Positions 1 to 9,624 are shown, counted from the first letter of the stretch. The stretch is 64,000 nt of DNA from Clostridium sp. D53t1_180928_C8 (GCF_015667795.1 NZ_JADPEL010000007.1:62001-126000), one strand, 5' to 3'. The notes: generated from the letters alone by a model not told the origin. Translations and numbers: made by a program.

Positions 1-383
1 TCACCATCTTTAACTTTATAAATTTGAGCTAAAGTAGATTCGATAAAAGCAGAAGCTGAACCTATTAAGGCAATAAGCCACATCCAAAATACAGCACCAG
101 GTCCTCCTATTGCAATGGCAGAAGCAACTCCAGCTAAGTTACCAGTACCAACTCTTGATGCAGTACCTATACAAAATGCTTGGAAAGACGAGACTTCTCC
201 TTTTGATTTATCTTTTGAAGATGAGCCTTCTCCAAGTAGTTTAAACATTTCTTTAATATTAGTAAATTGAACGAACTTAGTTTTAAAAGTAAAGAAGAAT
301 CCTATAGCAATTAGCATAGCGATAAGAATATAAGTCCATATGAAGTCATTAACTAATAACACTTTTTCATTTAAAAATTCCAT
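1..383 (-). CDS. Sodium:alanine symporter (AGCS family), N-terminal part, runs off the window
   Basis: Cation-coupled amino-acid uptake carrier of the inner membrane. Only the first 127 codons are present; the gene continues left of base 1. I translated it from the reverse complement. It opens MEFLNEKVLLVNDFIW, has a first membrane helix at about residues 10-32, and then the family hallmark stretch with SSFQAF, RVGTGNLAGVA and GGPGAVFWMW at about 65-105. The ATG is preceded by an AAGGGGGA ribosome site, which fixes the start at 383. A minus-strand promoter lies about 60 bases upstream. The substrate (alanine, glycine or other) cannot be told from this fragment. Confidence 0.9.
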   Translation of the reverse strand, partial: MEFLNEKVLLVNDFIWTYILIAMLIAIGFFFTFKTKFVQFTNIKEMFKLLGEGSSSKDKSKGEVSSFQAFCIGTASRVGTGNLAGVASAIAIGGPGAVFWMWLIALIGSASAFIESTLAQIYKVKDG

Positions 384-441
384 GATAAAGTATCCCCCTT
401 TTTATTTTTTCATTTGATTTATTTAATATGTACTTTATTAA

Positions 442-470
442 AGTATACAATGAAAAAATAAATAATGCAA
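442..470 (-). promoter_or_regulatory. Sigma-A-type promoter of the AGCS symporter
   Basis: Read on the minus strand, TTGCAT (465-470) and TATACT (442-447) are separated by exactly 17 bases, about 60 bases ahead of the symporter start. Prediction from consensus only. Confidence 0.5.
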
Positions 471-583
471 GAGGGTTAATTGATTAATTCATAAAATGAA
501 ATCAAGTCAATCAAAATACAATAAAAAGAGAAAAAAATGAAGTGTGTCCTGCAAGATTATTCAATTATTTAAAAAATGAATAT

Positions 584-613
584 AAAAAAGGGCAGTCATT
601 TAAAATGACTGCC
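584..613 (-). terminator. Rho-independent terminator of the PBP1A gene
   Basis: GGCAGTCAT and its complement ATGACTGCC form a compact stem just past the stop codon on the minus strand, followed on that strand by a run of six T. Confidence 0.85.
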
Positions 614-619
614 TAAAAA

Positions 620-3310
620 TTAGTTAAATAAATTATTTAACATACCAGCTAAAGGATTTCTTTGGTCGTTATTATTTTCATTATTATCTGGATTTTCTCC
701 AGGATTAGGTACTGTTCCAATATCCTCATCTGGTGTATTAGTAGTTGCTTTTATAGTTAACACTACAGTTTCACCAGTATTTATTTCAGATGTAAATGAA
801 GTTAAAGTATATTGACCTGGATTAATAGAACCAGAAACTGATAAACCATTAAATGAGTATTTAATTCCTCTGTTATTTAGTATAACAATTGCATCATATA
901 GGTCCATATTTGATCTTAATCCTATTTGAGATAAACTAATTTTCTCTTCAGGTTTAGTATCATCTTGCTCTGTAGGCACTACAAATGGATAATCATCAGC
1001 ATTAGGATTCGCATTTGATTTTTTGATAAATACTTTATTAGCAAGAAGTCTTGCAGGAGTGTTATCAGTTGCTAACTTATTGTTAGAACTGTTAACAGCA
1101 ACTAGTACATGAACATCACAAACTGATTTAGGTTCTGTTCCTTCAATAAAGTATTCTGTTTTAACTCTATTTCCTCTTTGATCTTGATAACACAAGTCAG
1201 TAGGGGATTTACCAGAGTCCTTACAAACTTTTGCTTGAACAAGTCCAGATGGAGCTTCTATATCTGCGTAGCCTAAACCGGAGTGTACAACATTCATTAC
1301 TTTACCAAATAATGATGCAGCACTACCACTGCTACCACTCATTTTTTGAGGAATATCATATCCAATCCAAATTGATCCTGAATAATAAGGCGTTATTCCT
1401 GCAAACCAGAAGTTATCTGAATTATCAGTTGTACCAGTTTTTCCAGCTACAGGTATATCGTTAAATTGAGCCTTACTTGATGAACCTTTTAAGATATCAT
1501 AAAGTATAAATGATGTTTGTGGAGAGAATAGAGTAGTAGCCTTTGGCTCTTTTTCTAACAAAATATTACCACTAGCATCTTCAACTTTTGTGTAAAGAGA
1601 AGGTTCATATATAACACCGTTATTACCTAAAGCACCATATGCAGAAGCTAATATAGTTGTGTTTCCACCATCACGATTACCTTTAGGTTGCTCAAATTGA
1701 CCAAGTGCTAATGCTGACATTGTATGGGATTCAGGAGCGTATTTTAATCCGGCTCTTTCACCATACTCAATTGCTGTATCTAAACCTAACATATCAACTG
1801 TTTTGATAGAAGTTAAGTTCTTAGAGTAAGTCAATGCTTCTCTTGCAGTAACAAACCCTGCCATTGAACCATTAGCATTTCTAGGGTTAACATCTCCAAA
1901 GTTATATTTTTTTATAATTTCAGATGAAACAGAAGTATCATCTAAAGGAGTACCAGCTGTTATAAGCTTAGTATCTATTGCTGGCCCATAAATAGTTAAA
2001 GGCTTAGTTGTAGAACCAATTGATTTTAAATCAAAATAAGCTCTATTAATTGAAGTAGGCGGTTGATTCCCACGTCCACCAATAAGTACTTTCACTTGAC
2101 CAGTTTTATAATCTATTACTGTAGCAGATGCTTGTAGTTTAGGTACACCATCATTATCTGTAGGATCAGAAGATGTATCATCAACTTGTAAATTAGTTCT
2201 TTCATCTAAAATACTTTGAACAGAATTTTGCATTTCAGTATTTAAAGTAGTATAGATTTTTAATCCACCATTTACAAGTAGTTTATTTACTTCATCATCT
2301 GTATACTTGTACTTTTCTTTTAAGTCACTCTTTACCTGCTCTAAAGCTGGATAAACAAACCATTCTTGATTTACACCATAATCAGTATCTAATTTAGAAA
2401 AATTAAATTCATTTGCTTCAGCTTGAGCATAAGCTGTATCGAAATCTTCTTTTGAAATATATCCTAGTTCTAACATTTTACTTAATACAGTTTGAGTTCT
2501 TCTAATATATCCATTTGGATAATTTGTAGCACCTGTATTATAAGCACTATAAGTTGTAGGAGCTTGAGTAATTCCTGCAATATAAGCACATTCAAGTAAA
2601 GTAAGGTTCTCAGCATTTTTTGCAAAGAAGTATCTTGAAGCAGCTTCAACACCGTAAATATGCCCGCTAAGAGGGATAGTATTTAAATAAGAACGAATAA
2701 TTTCTTCTTTACTTAATTTTTTATCTAGCTGAACAGCTAAGAATATTTCTTTAATCTTTCTATTAACTCTATCTAGTGGTGTTGACTCAGCAGAAGCCTC
2801 TGTTGCTAGAACAGTATTTTTTATTAACTGTTGAGTTATAGTAGAGGCACCATGAATACCATTTTGTTTACCTAATATAACCATAACATCTCTTGCGGCA
2901 GCGCCTAAAATTCTTTTAACGTCAATACCTCCATGATTCATAAAACGTTCATCTTCAATAGATATATAAGCATTAATTAAGTTTTGAGGCATTTTCTCAT
3001 AAGGGATAATATATCGTATTTCGGTAGATGGTAAGTCATCTATAAATTCGCCTTGGTCATCAAATAACATTGAAGGCTGATTTAAATTATAAATAGCATT
3101 CACATCTAATGGTGGGGTTGTTTTAATAACTGCAACAACATAACCAACGCCCACAACACCGACCAATAATCCTACTATTAAGATTGTAAGGAAAAAGTAT
3201 TTAAAAAATCTTTTAATTTTTGATGGCTTTTTCTTAGGTTTTTTATTAGCACTTTTAGATTTTGCTACTTTTTCGGTTGGACCTTTTGATTTGTTAGAAT
3301 CTTTAGCCAT
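620..3310 (-). CDS. pbpA: Penicillin-binding protein 1A, bifunctional glycosyltransferase/transpeptidase
   Basis: Class A PBP that polymerises and cross-links peptidoglycan on the outer face of the membrane. It has a Lys-rich cytoplasmic tail, a single membrane anchor at about 35-61, a GT51 domain with the EDERF motif (residues 119-123, first Glu catalytic) and a transpeptidase domain with STTK (catalytic Ser433), SKN (496-498) and KTG (624-626). Beyond about 790 comes a PASTA-like module and an Asn/Asp-rich tail ending near LNNLFN. Its 896 residues are normal for clostridial PBP1A. The start is supported by AAAGGAGGAACAA just upstream. It is transcribed away from yunB, with which it shares a 93-base divergent promoter region. 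The family call is firm; the symbol is by analogy. Confidence 0.95.
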   Translation of the reverse strand: MAKDSNKSKGPTEKVAKSKSANKKPKKKPSKIKRFFKYFFLTILIVGLLVGVVGVGYVVAVIKTTPPLDVNAIYNLNQPSMLFDDQGEFIDDLPSTEIRYIIPYEKMPQNLINAYISIEDERFMNHGGIDVKRILGAAARDVMVILGKQNGIHGASTITQQLIKNTVLATEASAESTPLDRVNRKIKEIFLAVQLDKKLSKEEIIRSYLNTIPLSGHIYGVEAASRYFFAKNAENLTLLECAYIAGITQAPTTYSAYNTGATNYPNGYIRRTQTVLSKMLELGYISKEDFDTAYAQAEANEFNFSKLDTDYGVNQEWFVYPALEQVKSDLKEKYKYTDDEVNKLLVNGGLKIYTTLNTEMQNSVQSILDERTNLQVDDTSSDPTDNDGVPKLQASATVIDYKTGQVKVLIGGRGNQPPTSINRAYFDLKSIGSTTKPLTIYGPAIDTKLITAGTPLDDTSVSSEIIKKYNFGDVNPRNANGSMAGFVTAREALTYSKNLTSIKTVDMLGLDTAIEYGERAGLKYAPESHTMSALALGQFEQPKGNRDGGNTTILASAYGALGNNGVIYEPSLYTKVEDASGNILLEKEPKATTLFSPQTSFILYDILKGSSSKAQFNDIPVAGKTGTTDNSDNFWFAGITPYYSGSIWIGYDIPQKMSGSSGSAASLFGKVMNVVHSGLGYADIEAPSGLVQAKVCKDSGKSPTDLCYQDQRGNRVKTEYFIEGTEPKSVCDVHVLVAVNSSNNKLATDNTPARLLANKVFIKKSNANPNADDYPFVVPTEQDDTKPEEKISLSQIGLRSNMDLYDAIVILNNRGIKYSFNGLSVSGSINPGQYTLTSFTSEINTGETVVLTIKATTNTPDEDIGTVPNPGENPDNNENNNDQRNPLAGMLNNLFN

Positions 3311-3338
3311 TTGTTCCTCCTTTTATTTATATTTAATA

Positions 3339-3367
3339 TAATATTCTATTTAATTATAGCATATTAA
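3339..3367 (+). promoter_or_regulatory. Sigma-E-like promoter of yunB
   Basis: TAATATT (3339-3345), a 14-base spacer and CATATTAA (3360-3367) resemble the mother-cell sigma-E consensus (KMATATT, 14-15 bases, CATACAMT) with the -10 imperfect. yunB belongs to the sigma-E regulon in Bacillus subtilis, which supports the reading. Confidence 0.4.
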
Positions 3368-3403
3368 TTATAATAGTAAAATAATAAGTACTCAGGTGAT
3401 AGT

Positions 3404-4078
3404 TTGAGATATTATACAAAGAGGCCCAAAACTCATGGTAATATGAATTTTAAGCAATGTAAAATACCGTCTAAATTAATAATGATTATTATTGTGATAG
3501 TTTGCTTTAATTCTATGATATACATTTTTGGAAAAAGAATACTTCCAACTGTACTTAATATTGGAGAAATTAAAATTAAATCTGAAGCCGTTAAAATTAT
3601 TAACGAAGAAAGTGTTAATGTTTATTCAGAGAATTTTAAATATGACGATATAATTGATATAGAGAAAGATGCAGAGGGCAATATAACAATGATACGAGCA
3701 GATACTGTAAAGCAAAACTATTTAGCATCTCAAGTTGTTTTAAAATGTGATGAGAAGCTTTCAGAGATGGGAGATTTAGGTGTTAAAGTTCCATTGGGAT
3801 ATTTAACTAATAATGTGATGTTTTATAATATGGGACCAAAGATAACAGTTAAAATGCAACAAGTTGGAAATATTACTACATCTTATGAGTCAGCATTTGA
3901 GAGTGCAGGAATAAATCAAACTAGACATAAGATATATTTAAATCTAAATGCTACAATGAGAGTAATAGTACCTTTTAATAGCAAGGAGATTGAGGTAAGC
4001 TGTCAAATACCGGTTTCAGATACTGTTATAGTTGGCAAAATTCCAGAGACAGCAATAAATATGAATGGAGCTAATTAA
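3404..4078 (+). CDS. yunB: Sporulation protein YunB
   Basis: Small membrane-anchored sporulation protein, needed for proper spore formation in Bacillus; its biochemical role is unknown. The product has a basic N-terminus, one membrane helix at about 25-43, and an outer domain carrying family features such as GVKVPLGYLTNNVMF and PKITVKMQQVG, then INQTRHKIYLNLNATMRV. The start is a TTG placed 6 bases after AGGTGAT. At 224 residues it is slightly shorter than the Bacillus protein (about 250). It is monocistronic: a sigma-E-like promoter sits ahead and a terminator behind. Confidence 0.88.
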   Translation: MRYYTKRPKTHGNMNFKQCKIPSKLIMIIIVIVCFNSMIYIFGKRILPTVLNIGEIKIKSEAVKIINEESVNVYSENFKYDDIIDIEKDAEGNITMIRADTVKQNYLASQVVLKCDEKLSEMGDLGVKVPLGYLTNNVMFYNMGPKITVKMQQVGNITTSYESAFESAGINQTRHKIYLNLNATMRVIVPFNSKEIEVSCQIPVSDTVIVGKIPETAINMNGAN

Positions 4079-4081
4079 ATA

Positions 4082-4124
4082 AAAAGGTCTATTAAATAAA
4101 TTAGTTTAATAGATCTTTTTTTGT
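4082..4124 (+). terminator. Terminator of yunB
   Basis: AGGTCTATTAAA and TTTAATAGATCT pair (one G-T) around an 8-base loop and are followed by seven T. Confidence 0.85.
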
Positions 4125-4235
4125 TTATTTTTAAGGGATATTCTAGAAAATAATAGAAGTAAATAAGTAATGAAGCACATACAAATTTAAAATTAATATA
4201 TTAATAAGGAATTAATAATATATGAGGGAAAGAAA

Positions 4236-6020
4236 ATGGCTATAGGAAAATTAGAGTTTAGTTTATTTATTGGAGAGGAAGCTATACCAGTAACAGAAGC
4301 AGAGATTATAATATTAAATACAGATACGTCTCAAATAGTAAATAATAAAGTTTTAAAAGTTGATAAAAATGGTAAAAGTAAAAGGATAAATTTATATACT
4401 TATGATAAATATCTTTCAGAAGAACCAGATGCTGAAATTAAGCCATATAAAACGTATGATGCTATAGTAGTAAGTAATAATTTTCAAAATAAATATATAA
4501 AGGGAATTCCAATTTTTGCTGGAGTCACAGCTATACAAAAAGTTCAAATGAGACCAAAGGTAAGAGGAATAAATGGAATAGATTTTATTGATATTCCTCC
4601 AAATGCTTTACTTGATGAAAGAAATCAAATAGAGGAAAAAACAGAGGAGAATGATACTAAATTTATACCGTCATCTAAAATACTAAAAGAAGTTGTTATA
4701 CCAGAATATATTACAGTCCATTTAGGATCACCATCATCTTATGCACAAAATGTTACAGTTCCTTTTACTGATTATATTAAAAATGTAGCATCAAGTGAGA
4801 TTTATCCAACATGGCCTAGAGAAGCTTTAGCTAGTAATATCTATGCTGAAATATCTTTTACTTTAAATAGAATATATACTGAGTGGTATAGAAGTAGAGG
4901 ATATGATTTTGATATTACAAATTCTACTGCATATGATCATTATTTTGTTAATGGAAGAAATATATACGATACAATAAGCAATGTTGTTGATGATATATTT
5001 AATGAATATATAAGTAGAAAGGGGTTTAAAGAGCCACTACTAGCACAATATTGTAATGGTACAACCGTAACTTGTGATGGTTTATCTCAATGGGGAACGG
5101 TATCATATGCAAATAATGGGGACAATGCTTTTCAAATATTAACTAAGTACTATGGAAATGATATTGAAACAAGAAAGGCTGATTACGTTCAAGGAGCTAT
5201 AGAGTCTTATCCAGGAAAAGCTTTAAGGGTAGGGGATAAGGGTGAATCAGTTAAGGTTATACAAAGACAATTAAATAGAATAAGAAAGAATTATCCTGCT
5301 ATACCCCAAATAAATGATGTAAATGGAGAGTTTAATGAAGCCACAAGGAATTCAGTAAGAGAATTTCAGAAGATTTTTAATTTAACTGCAGATGGAATTG
5401 TTGGTAAGCAAACATGGTATAAAATATCTCAAATATATGTTGGTGTTAAAAAGTTAGCAGAACTACAATCAGAAGGAGAAGCAATAACTATACCACAAGA
5501 AATACCTACAGAAATATTAAAGTTAGGATCAACAGGAGAGAATGTAAAGATACTACAATATTTACTAATATGTATAGGTGCATTTTATGATAGTATTCTG
5601 CCTGTAACTATAAATGGTAATTTTGATACAAAAACACAAGAGTCAGTAAAGTCATTCCAAAAGGCCTTTGACCTTATTCCTGATGGAATAGTTGGACCTC
5701 TTACATGGAACAAGCTTCTTGAAGTATATAAAAGTATTGAACCTTATATCTTGACTTCTTCAGGACAGTTTGTTAGATATCCAGGCTATTTAATTAAGAA
5801 GGGTAAACGAGGGGAAGAAGTTAGATTAATTCAAGTATGGTTAGATGCTGTAAGTAATGTATATTCTGCTATACCAAGTGTTTCTGTTGATGGTATATTT
5901 GGAGAAAAAACTAAGGAATCTGTTATGAAATTTCAAAGATGGGCAGGTTTAGTTGAAGATGGAATTGTAGGTAAAATAACATGGGATAAATTATATGAAG
6001 CATATAGGAAAGTAATTTAA
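4236..6020 (+). CDS. SpoIID-like protein with three peptidoglycan-binding (PG_binding_1) repeats
   Basis: Probable spore-cortex or cell-wall protein. The N-terminal 160 residues resemble no domain I can name. Residues about 165-320 look like a SpoIID/LytB-type region (IYPTWPREALASNIYAEISF and later CDGLSQWG). Three PG_binding_1 modules follow at about 330-398, 428-500 and 521-592, each with LRVGDKGESV-like starts and the DGIVG-x-TW signature. There is no signal peptide or membrane helix, which suits action in the mother cell or export by another route. The ATG follows GAGGGAAAG. It stands alone between terminators. Binding to peptidoglycan is likely; lytic activity is not demonstrated by any catalytic residue I can assign. 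Confidence 0.8.
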   Translation: MAIGKLEFSLFIGEEAIPVTEAEIIILNTDTSQIVNNKVLKVDKNGKSKRINLYTYDKYLSEEPDAEIKPYKTYDAIVVSNNFQNKYIKGIPIFAGVTAIQKVQMRPKVRGINGIDFIDIPPNALLDERNQIEEKTEENDTKFIPSSKILKEVVIPEYITVHLGSPSSYAQNVTVPFTDYIKNVASSEIYPTWPREALASNIYAEISFTLNRIYTEWYRSRGYDFDITNSTAYDHYFVNGRNIYDTISNVVDDIFNEYISRKGFKEPLLAQYCNGTTVTCDGLSQWGTVSYANNGDNAFQILTKYYGNDIETRKADYVQGAIESYPGKALRVGDKGESVKVIQRQLNRIRKNYPAIPQINDVNGEFNEATRNSVREFQKIFNLTADGIVGKQTWYKISQIYVGVKKLAELQSEGEAITIPQEIPTEILKLGSTGENVKILQYLLICIGAFYDSILPVTINGNFDTKTQESVKSFQKAFDLIPDGIVGPLTWNKLLEVYKSIEPYILTSSGQFVRYPGYLIKKGKRGEEVRLIQVWLDAVSNVYSAIPSVSVDGIFGEKTKESVMKFQRWAGLVEDGIVGKITWDKLYEAYRKVI

Positions 6021-6028
6021 AATTAATG

Positions 6029-6066
6029 GAAGAAGTTAGTTAATACTAAATAACTTCTTCTTTTTT
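6029..6066 (+). terminator. Terminator after the SpoIID-like gene
   Basis: GAAGAAGTTA pairs with TAACTTCTTC across a 12-base loop, followed by six T. Confidence 0.85.
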
Positions 6067-6265
6067 CATTAAAATAAATATTCTTAGAATTTATTATATA
6101 ATATTTTTATTGAAGATTAGTTAATTGAGTGTATATTAAAATATTTCTACATATATCTAGTGAGATTTTTATTAAATAGTGGGTGTTTTAAATTTATAGT
6201 ATATATATTATAAATAAATGTAGTATATTAAAAGTAATATAAAAATTACAGTTAGGAGAGAGAAA

Positions 6266-6646
6266 ATGATTAAAATAGGGATAATTGGTGAAGTTAAGGA
6301 TATTGTTAATGAAAATAATATTGCAAAAACTTTAAGAAGCGGTGAACTAAGAGTATATGCAACTCCTGCCATGGTTGCACTTATGGAAGAGGCAGCTTAT
6401 AAAAGTATTCAAAGTGAATTAGAAGATGGAAAAGGTACCGTTGGAACAGTTATGAATATAAAACATATAGATAGTACTCCAATTGGAATGGAAGTAACTG
6501 CAAAGAGTGAATTAATTGAAGTTGATAGAAGAAGATTGGTATTTAAGGTTGAAGCTTTTGATGAGCGTGGAAAAATTGGTGAAGGTATTCATGAACGCTT
6601 TATAATTGATAATGAAAAATTTCAAATAAAAACTGATAATAAGTAA
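6266..6646 (+). CDS. Hot-dog thioesterase, fluoroacetyl-CoA thioesterase (FlK)-like
   Basis: Short cytosolic acyl-CoA thioesterase of the FlK-like hot-dog family. Thr33, Glu41 and His67 are spaced +8 and +34, the same spacing as the FlK catalytic residues Thr42, Glu50 and His76. The context motifs are YATPAMVALMEEAA and GTVGTVMNIKHIDSTPIG. Length (126) is normal. The natural substrate is unknown; most bacterial relatives are not fluoroacetate enzymes. A GGAGAGAG ribosome site precedes the ATG. The HD-domain gene follows after 42 bases, so the two may be co-transcribed. Confidence 0.85.
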   Translation: MIKIGIIGEVKDIVNENNIAKTLRSGELRVYATPAMVALMEEAAYKSIQSELEDGKGTVGTVMNIKHIDSTPIGMEVTAKSELIEVDRRRLVFKVEAFDERGKIGEGIHERFIIDNEKFQIKTDNK

Positions 6647-6688
6647 TTTTGTATAGTAAAGATTATTAGTAGAGTGGGGGGATATAGT

Positions 6689-7663
6689 ATGAAGATTATA
6701 GACACTATATATGGTGAATTTAATATTGAATCTATTTTTGAAGAATTAATTAGTACAAAAGAAGTACAAAGGTTAAAAAATATTCACCAAGGAGGAGCTA
6801 GTTATTTAGTAAATCCTAAGTGGAATGTTACAAGATATGAGCATTCAATAGGAACAATGATATTTATAAGAAGTATGGGTGGCTCCATAGAAGAACAGAT
6901 AGCAGGCTTATTACATGATATTTCACATACTGCATTTTCTCATGTTGTAGATTTTGCCTTAAAAAATAATGATGAAGACTATCATGAAAAAATATATGAT
7001 ACTATTATAAATCGATCTGAAATTCCAAAAATATTAAAGAAAAATGGTTATGATTATAAGGATATACTTTTCAATGAAGAAAAATGGACTATTCTTGAAA
7101 AATCAGCACCTAAATTATGTGCAGATAGAATAGATTATACATTGAGAGATATGTATCATTACGGATATATAACAAAAGAAGAAATAGATAAATTTTTAAA
7201 ATCTTTAGAAGTAATAGATGGAGAAATAGTTATAAATTCTATTGAAGCTGCAGAGTGGTTTGTAAAAACTTATTATAAGGAAGTAATAGGATTTTTTATG
7301 AATCCATTAAATGTATATGCTTATGATAAATTATCAAAAGCAATAAAACTATCATTAGATTTAAATGAAATAATATTAGATGATTTAATGAAGGAAGATA
7401 AGTATGTTTATAAATTATTAGAACAATCAAAATCTGAAGAAGTACATAAGTTAGTATCATCATTAAATTATGATGTAAAATTAGTAGAAAGTAAATTAGA
7501 CTATGACATATATCAAAAACAAAAGTTAAGAATTATTGATCCTACTATAAAAATAGGTGATTCACTTTGTAAAATTTCAGATAGGTCTAATGTAGCAAAA
7601 AGCTTAACAGCAGAAGCTTTACAGAAGGCTAATGAAGGAATATTTATAAAAATTGTTACATAA
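6689..7663 (+). CDS. HD-domain phosphohydrolase
   Basis: Metal-dependent phosphohydrolase of the HD superfamily. From the start at 6689 the metal ligands are His52 in TRYEHSIGT, His76-Asp77 in GLLHDISH, and a later Asp in KLCADRIDYTLRDM. The layout resembles the SAMHD1/dGTPase-like branch, but the substrate is unknown. An in-frame GTG at 6674 exists, but it overlaps the GGGGGG ribosome site, so the ATG at 6689 with an 8-base spacing is preferred. A strong terminator follows. Confidence 0.85.
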   Translation: MKIIDTIYGEFNIESIFEELISTKEVQRLKNIHQGGASYLVNPKWNVTRYEHSIGTMIFIRSMGGSIEEQIAGLLHDISHTAFSHVVDFALKNNDEDYHEKIYDTIINRSEIPKILKKNGYDYKDILFNEEKWTILEKSAPKLCADRIDYTLRDMYHYGYITKEEIDKFLKSLEVIDGEIVINSIEAAEWFVKTYYKEVIGFFMNPLNVYAYDKLSKAIKLSLDLNEIILDDLMKEDKYVYKLLEQSKSEEVHKLVSSLNYDVKLVESKLDYDIYQKQKLRIIDPTIKIGDSLCKISDRSNVAKSLTAEALQKANEGIFIKIVT

Positions 7664-7672
7664 ATTAAGTAC

Positions 7673-7708
7673 AAAAAATGATGCTCTAAAAAAAGAGCAT
7701 CATTTTTT
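7673..7708. terminator. Symmetric terminator after the HD gene
   Basis: ATGATGCTCT and AGAGCATCAT pair across an A-rich loop, flanked by A6 on the left and T6 on the right. The shape would work on either strand. Confidence 0.85.
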
Positions 7709-7854
7709 ATTATTAATATTATATAGGGTTTCATAATATATCATGAAGTAGATGGTAATTTAAATAAATTCTTATTTTTCATTAAGGAAAATCTTTTGAT
7801 AATCCTAATTAAGAAGATAACACCTTAGTAATTAATCATATTAGTTGACAATAA

Positions 7855-7900
7855 CGATACTCGATATTACAATAAAGGTATAATAGCGATACTCGATATT
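7855..7900 (+). promoter_or_regulatory. Direct-repeat operator and promoter of the padR gene
   Basis: The 14-mer CGATACTCGATATT occurs at 7855-7868 and again at 7887-7900, 32 bases apart (about three helical turns). A TATAAT (7879-7884) lies between them and the second copy abuts the ribosome site. PadR-type repressors commonly bind such TATCGA-bearing sites and regulate themselves, so autoregulation is inferred. Confidence 0.55.
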
Positions 7901-7914
7901 GGAGGTGAGATTAA

Positions 7915-8229
7915 GTGGCTAGAGAGCAATTTCAAAACTTAACAGAGCCTATGTATTATATATTAATGTCACTTTTAGAAGAAAGATGTGGAGTAGACAT
8001 TATGGCTGCTGTAGATGAAATTTCAAAGGGAAGAGTAAAGGTAGGTCCGGGAACATTATATGCATTACTTGGAAAATTTGAAAAGGAAGATATGATAAAA
8101 GAAACAGAAGTAGTAGGAAGAAAGAGAAGTTATATAATTACAGCTAAAGGTTTAGAAATATTAAAAGAGGAATATGAAAGATTAATAACTTTAATTAAAG
8201 ATGGAGAAAGATTTTTGGGGGAAAGATAA
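7915..8229 (+). CDS. PadR-family transcriptional regulator
   Basis: Winged-helix repressor of the short PadR subfamily (104 residues). Typical motifs are EPMYYILMSLLEERCGVDIM, VGPGTLYALLGKFEKEDMI (recognition helix and turn) and RKRSYIITAKGLEIL (wing). It begins with GTG, 5 bases after GGAGGTGAG, and overlaps the operator-bearing leader. The following DUF2812 gene starts one base after its stop codon, the usual PadR/DUF2812 pairing, so the two are one operon and the membrane protein is the likely regulated output. The effector is unknown. Confidence 0.92.
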   Translation: MAREQFQNLTEPMYYILMSLLEERCGVDIMAAVDEISKGRVKVGPGTLYALLGKFEKEDMIKETEVVGRKRSYIITAKGLEILKEEYERLITLIKDGERFLGER

Positions 8230-8230
8230 G

Positions 8231-9541
8231 ATGAGATTGGGAAAAACTAAATGGGTATTATTTAAATTTTTGCCATATGAATATAGAACTTTAGAAAAGT
8301 ACTTAGAAAAGATGGCACTTGAAGGTTGGAAGTTAGAAAATATGAGAGGATACTTTTTAAAGTTCAAGAAGATAGAGGGTATAAGGTTAAAGTACTCTGT
8401 TGATGTAATGGATAAGGTATCATTCTTCGATGGAAAAGATTGTTCGACTGCTTTGGAGTTTAGGGAGTATTGCAAGGAAGCTGGCTGGGATTTTATATGT
8501 GAAAGTGATAAAATACAGATTTATTGCAGTAAAAGTGAAGAAGATAATATACCTATTCATACTGATGAAAAGGAAAAGTATGATAGTGTTTTTAAAGCAT
8601 CTTTAAAGTATGTTCTTTTAAATATATTTATTATATCTTTATTTTTATTTACTCAATATACAGCAACAATAGGAAGTTATAGTGCAGATTTTTTAGCTGA
8701 TGATTTTAGAATGAGTACAGTTTTAATTATATGTATATGGGCAATAGAAGAGTTTATAGGACTTATTAATTTTATAGTTTGGGCAGTTAAAGGTAAGATA
8801 AATTTAAAAAAAGGGGAGCATGTACAATATAAATGTAATATAGTAAGCAATATTAATTTAGCTATTGATATGCTAATGGTAAGTGCAATTTTATTATATA
8901 CACTATATTTTATGGGAGGTGAGAAAAACTTAGTAGGGAAATTATTAGTACTAATTTTACCATTAATAATAGTAATTTTTACGATTATGGATTTTATAAG
9001 TCATAGTAAATATACAGATAAGAAAAAGAGAGCAATTAATATAATAAGTTTCGTAGTTATAACATTTCTTACAATATTAATAGTTACAAGAATGGTTTTA
9101 GGATCTGCATTTTATAGTAATGAAACAAATGAAAAGGAATATCTTTTAACTTTAGAAGATTTTAATGATGAAAGTAAAGATGACAAAGAAAGATTTATAA
9201 TTGAAGATGAAGGAATATTAGCATCAACATTGCTGTATGTTAATGATGGTAAAAATGGGGATTTTAACTATCAACTATTTCAAAGTGAATATAATTGGGC
9301 AGTAGATTATTGTTTCAATAAGAATATAGAAAATGTTGGTGAAGGTAGAGAGTACTTAGAGATGGATACAGATTTACCATCAGAAGTTAAGGTATATAAG
9401 ATTCAAGAGATAGATAGATTTATGATAGTTTCTAGTGATAAGATAATTGAATTTGCATATGATAATAAGAATTTTACTGAAGCAGAATTATTAAATAAGG
9501 TTTATGAAGAGGTATTTGTTGATAAAAGCTTTAATAATTAA
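8231..9541 (+). CDS. DUF2812 membrane protein
   Basis: Membrane protein of unknown function, paired with PadR regulators across Firmicutes. Residues about 1-105 are the DUF2812 region (FKFLPYEYRTLEKYLEKMA, EGWKLENMRGYFLKFKK). About five hydrophobic helices follow between 125 and 300, then a polar C-terminal domain of about 130 residues. The ATG at 8231 follows GGGGGAAAG; an in-frame start at 8201 would overlap padR by 29 bases and lacks a ribosome site, so it is rejected. No catalytic motif is visible. Envelope-stress or antimicrobial sensing is a common guess for such pairs but is unsupported here. Confidence 0.85.
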   Translation: MRLGKTKWVLFKFLPYEYRTLEKYLEKMALEGWKLENMRGYFLKFKKIEGIRLKYSVDVMDKVSFFDGKDCSTALEFREYCKEAGWDFICESDKIQIYCSKSEEDNIPIHTDEKEKYDSVFKASLKYVLLNIFIISLFLFTQYTATIGSYSADFLADDFRMSTVLIICIWAIEEFIGLINFIVWAVKGKINLKKGEHVQYKCNIVSNINLAIDMLMVSAILLYTLYFMGGEKNLVGKLLVLILPLIIVIFTIMDFISHSKYTDKKKRAINIISFVVITFLTILIVTRMVLGSAFYSNETNEKEYLLTLEDFNDESKDDKERFIIEDEGILASTLLYVNDGKNGDFNYQLFQSEYNWAVDYCFNKNIENVGEGREYLEMDTDLPSEVKVYKIQEIDRFMIVSSDKIIEFAYDNKNFTEAELLNKVYEEVFVDKSFNN

Positions 9542-9624
9542 TGAAAAAACGCAAATAACTTTAAAATATATAATATAATGAATAAGAAGAATATATAACA
9601 AATGAAGAAAGATAGAGTGAAAAA

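Noticed and set aside
1231-1464. Plus-strand frame opposite the PBP1A transpeptidase region
   Set aside because: Shadow of PBP1A; no ribosome site or known motif.
7845-7884. TTGACA with TATAAT as the padR promoter
   Set aside because: The spacer would be 28 bases, too long for sigma-A; the -10 alone is kept with the operator entry.
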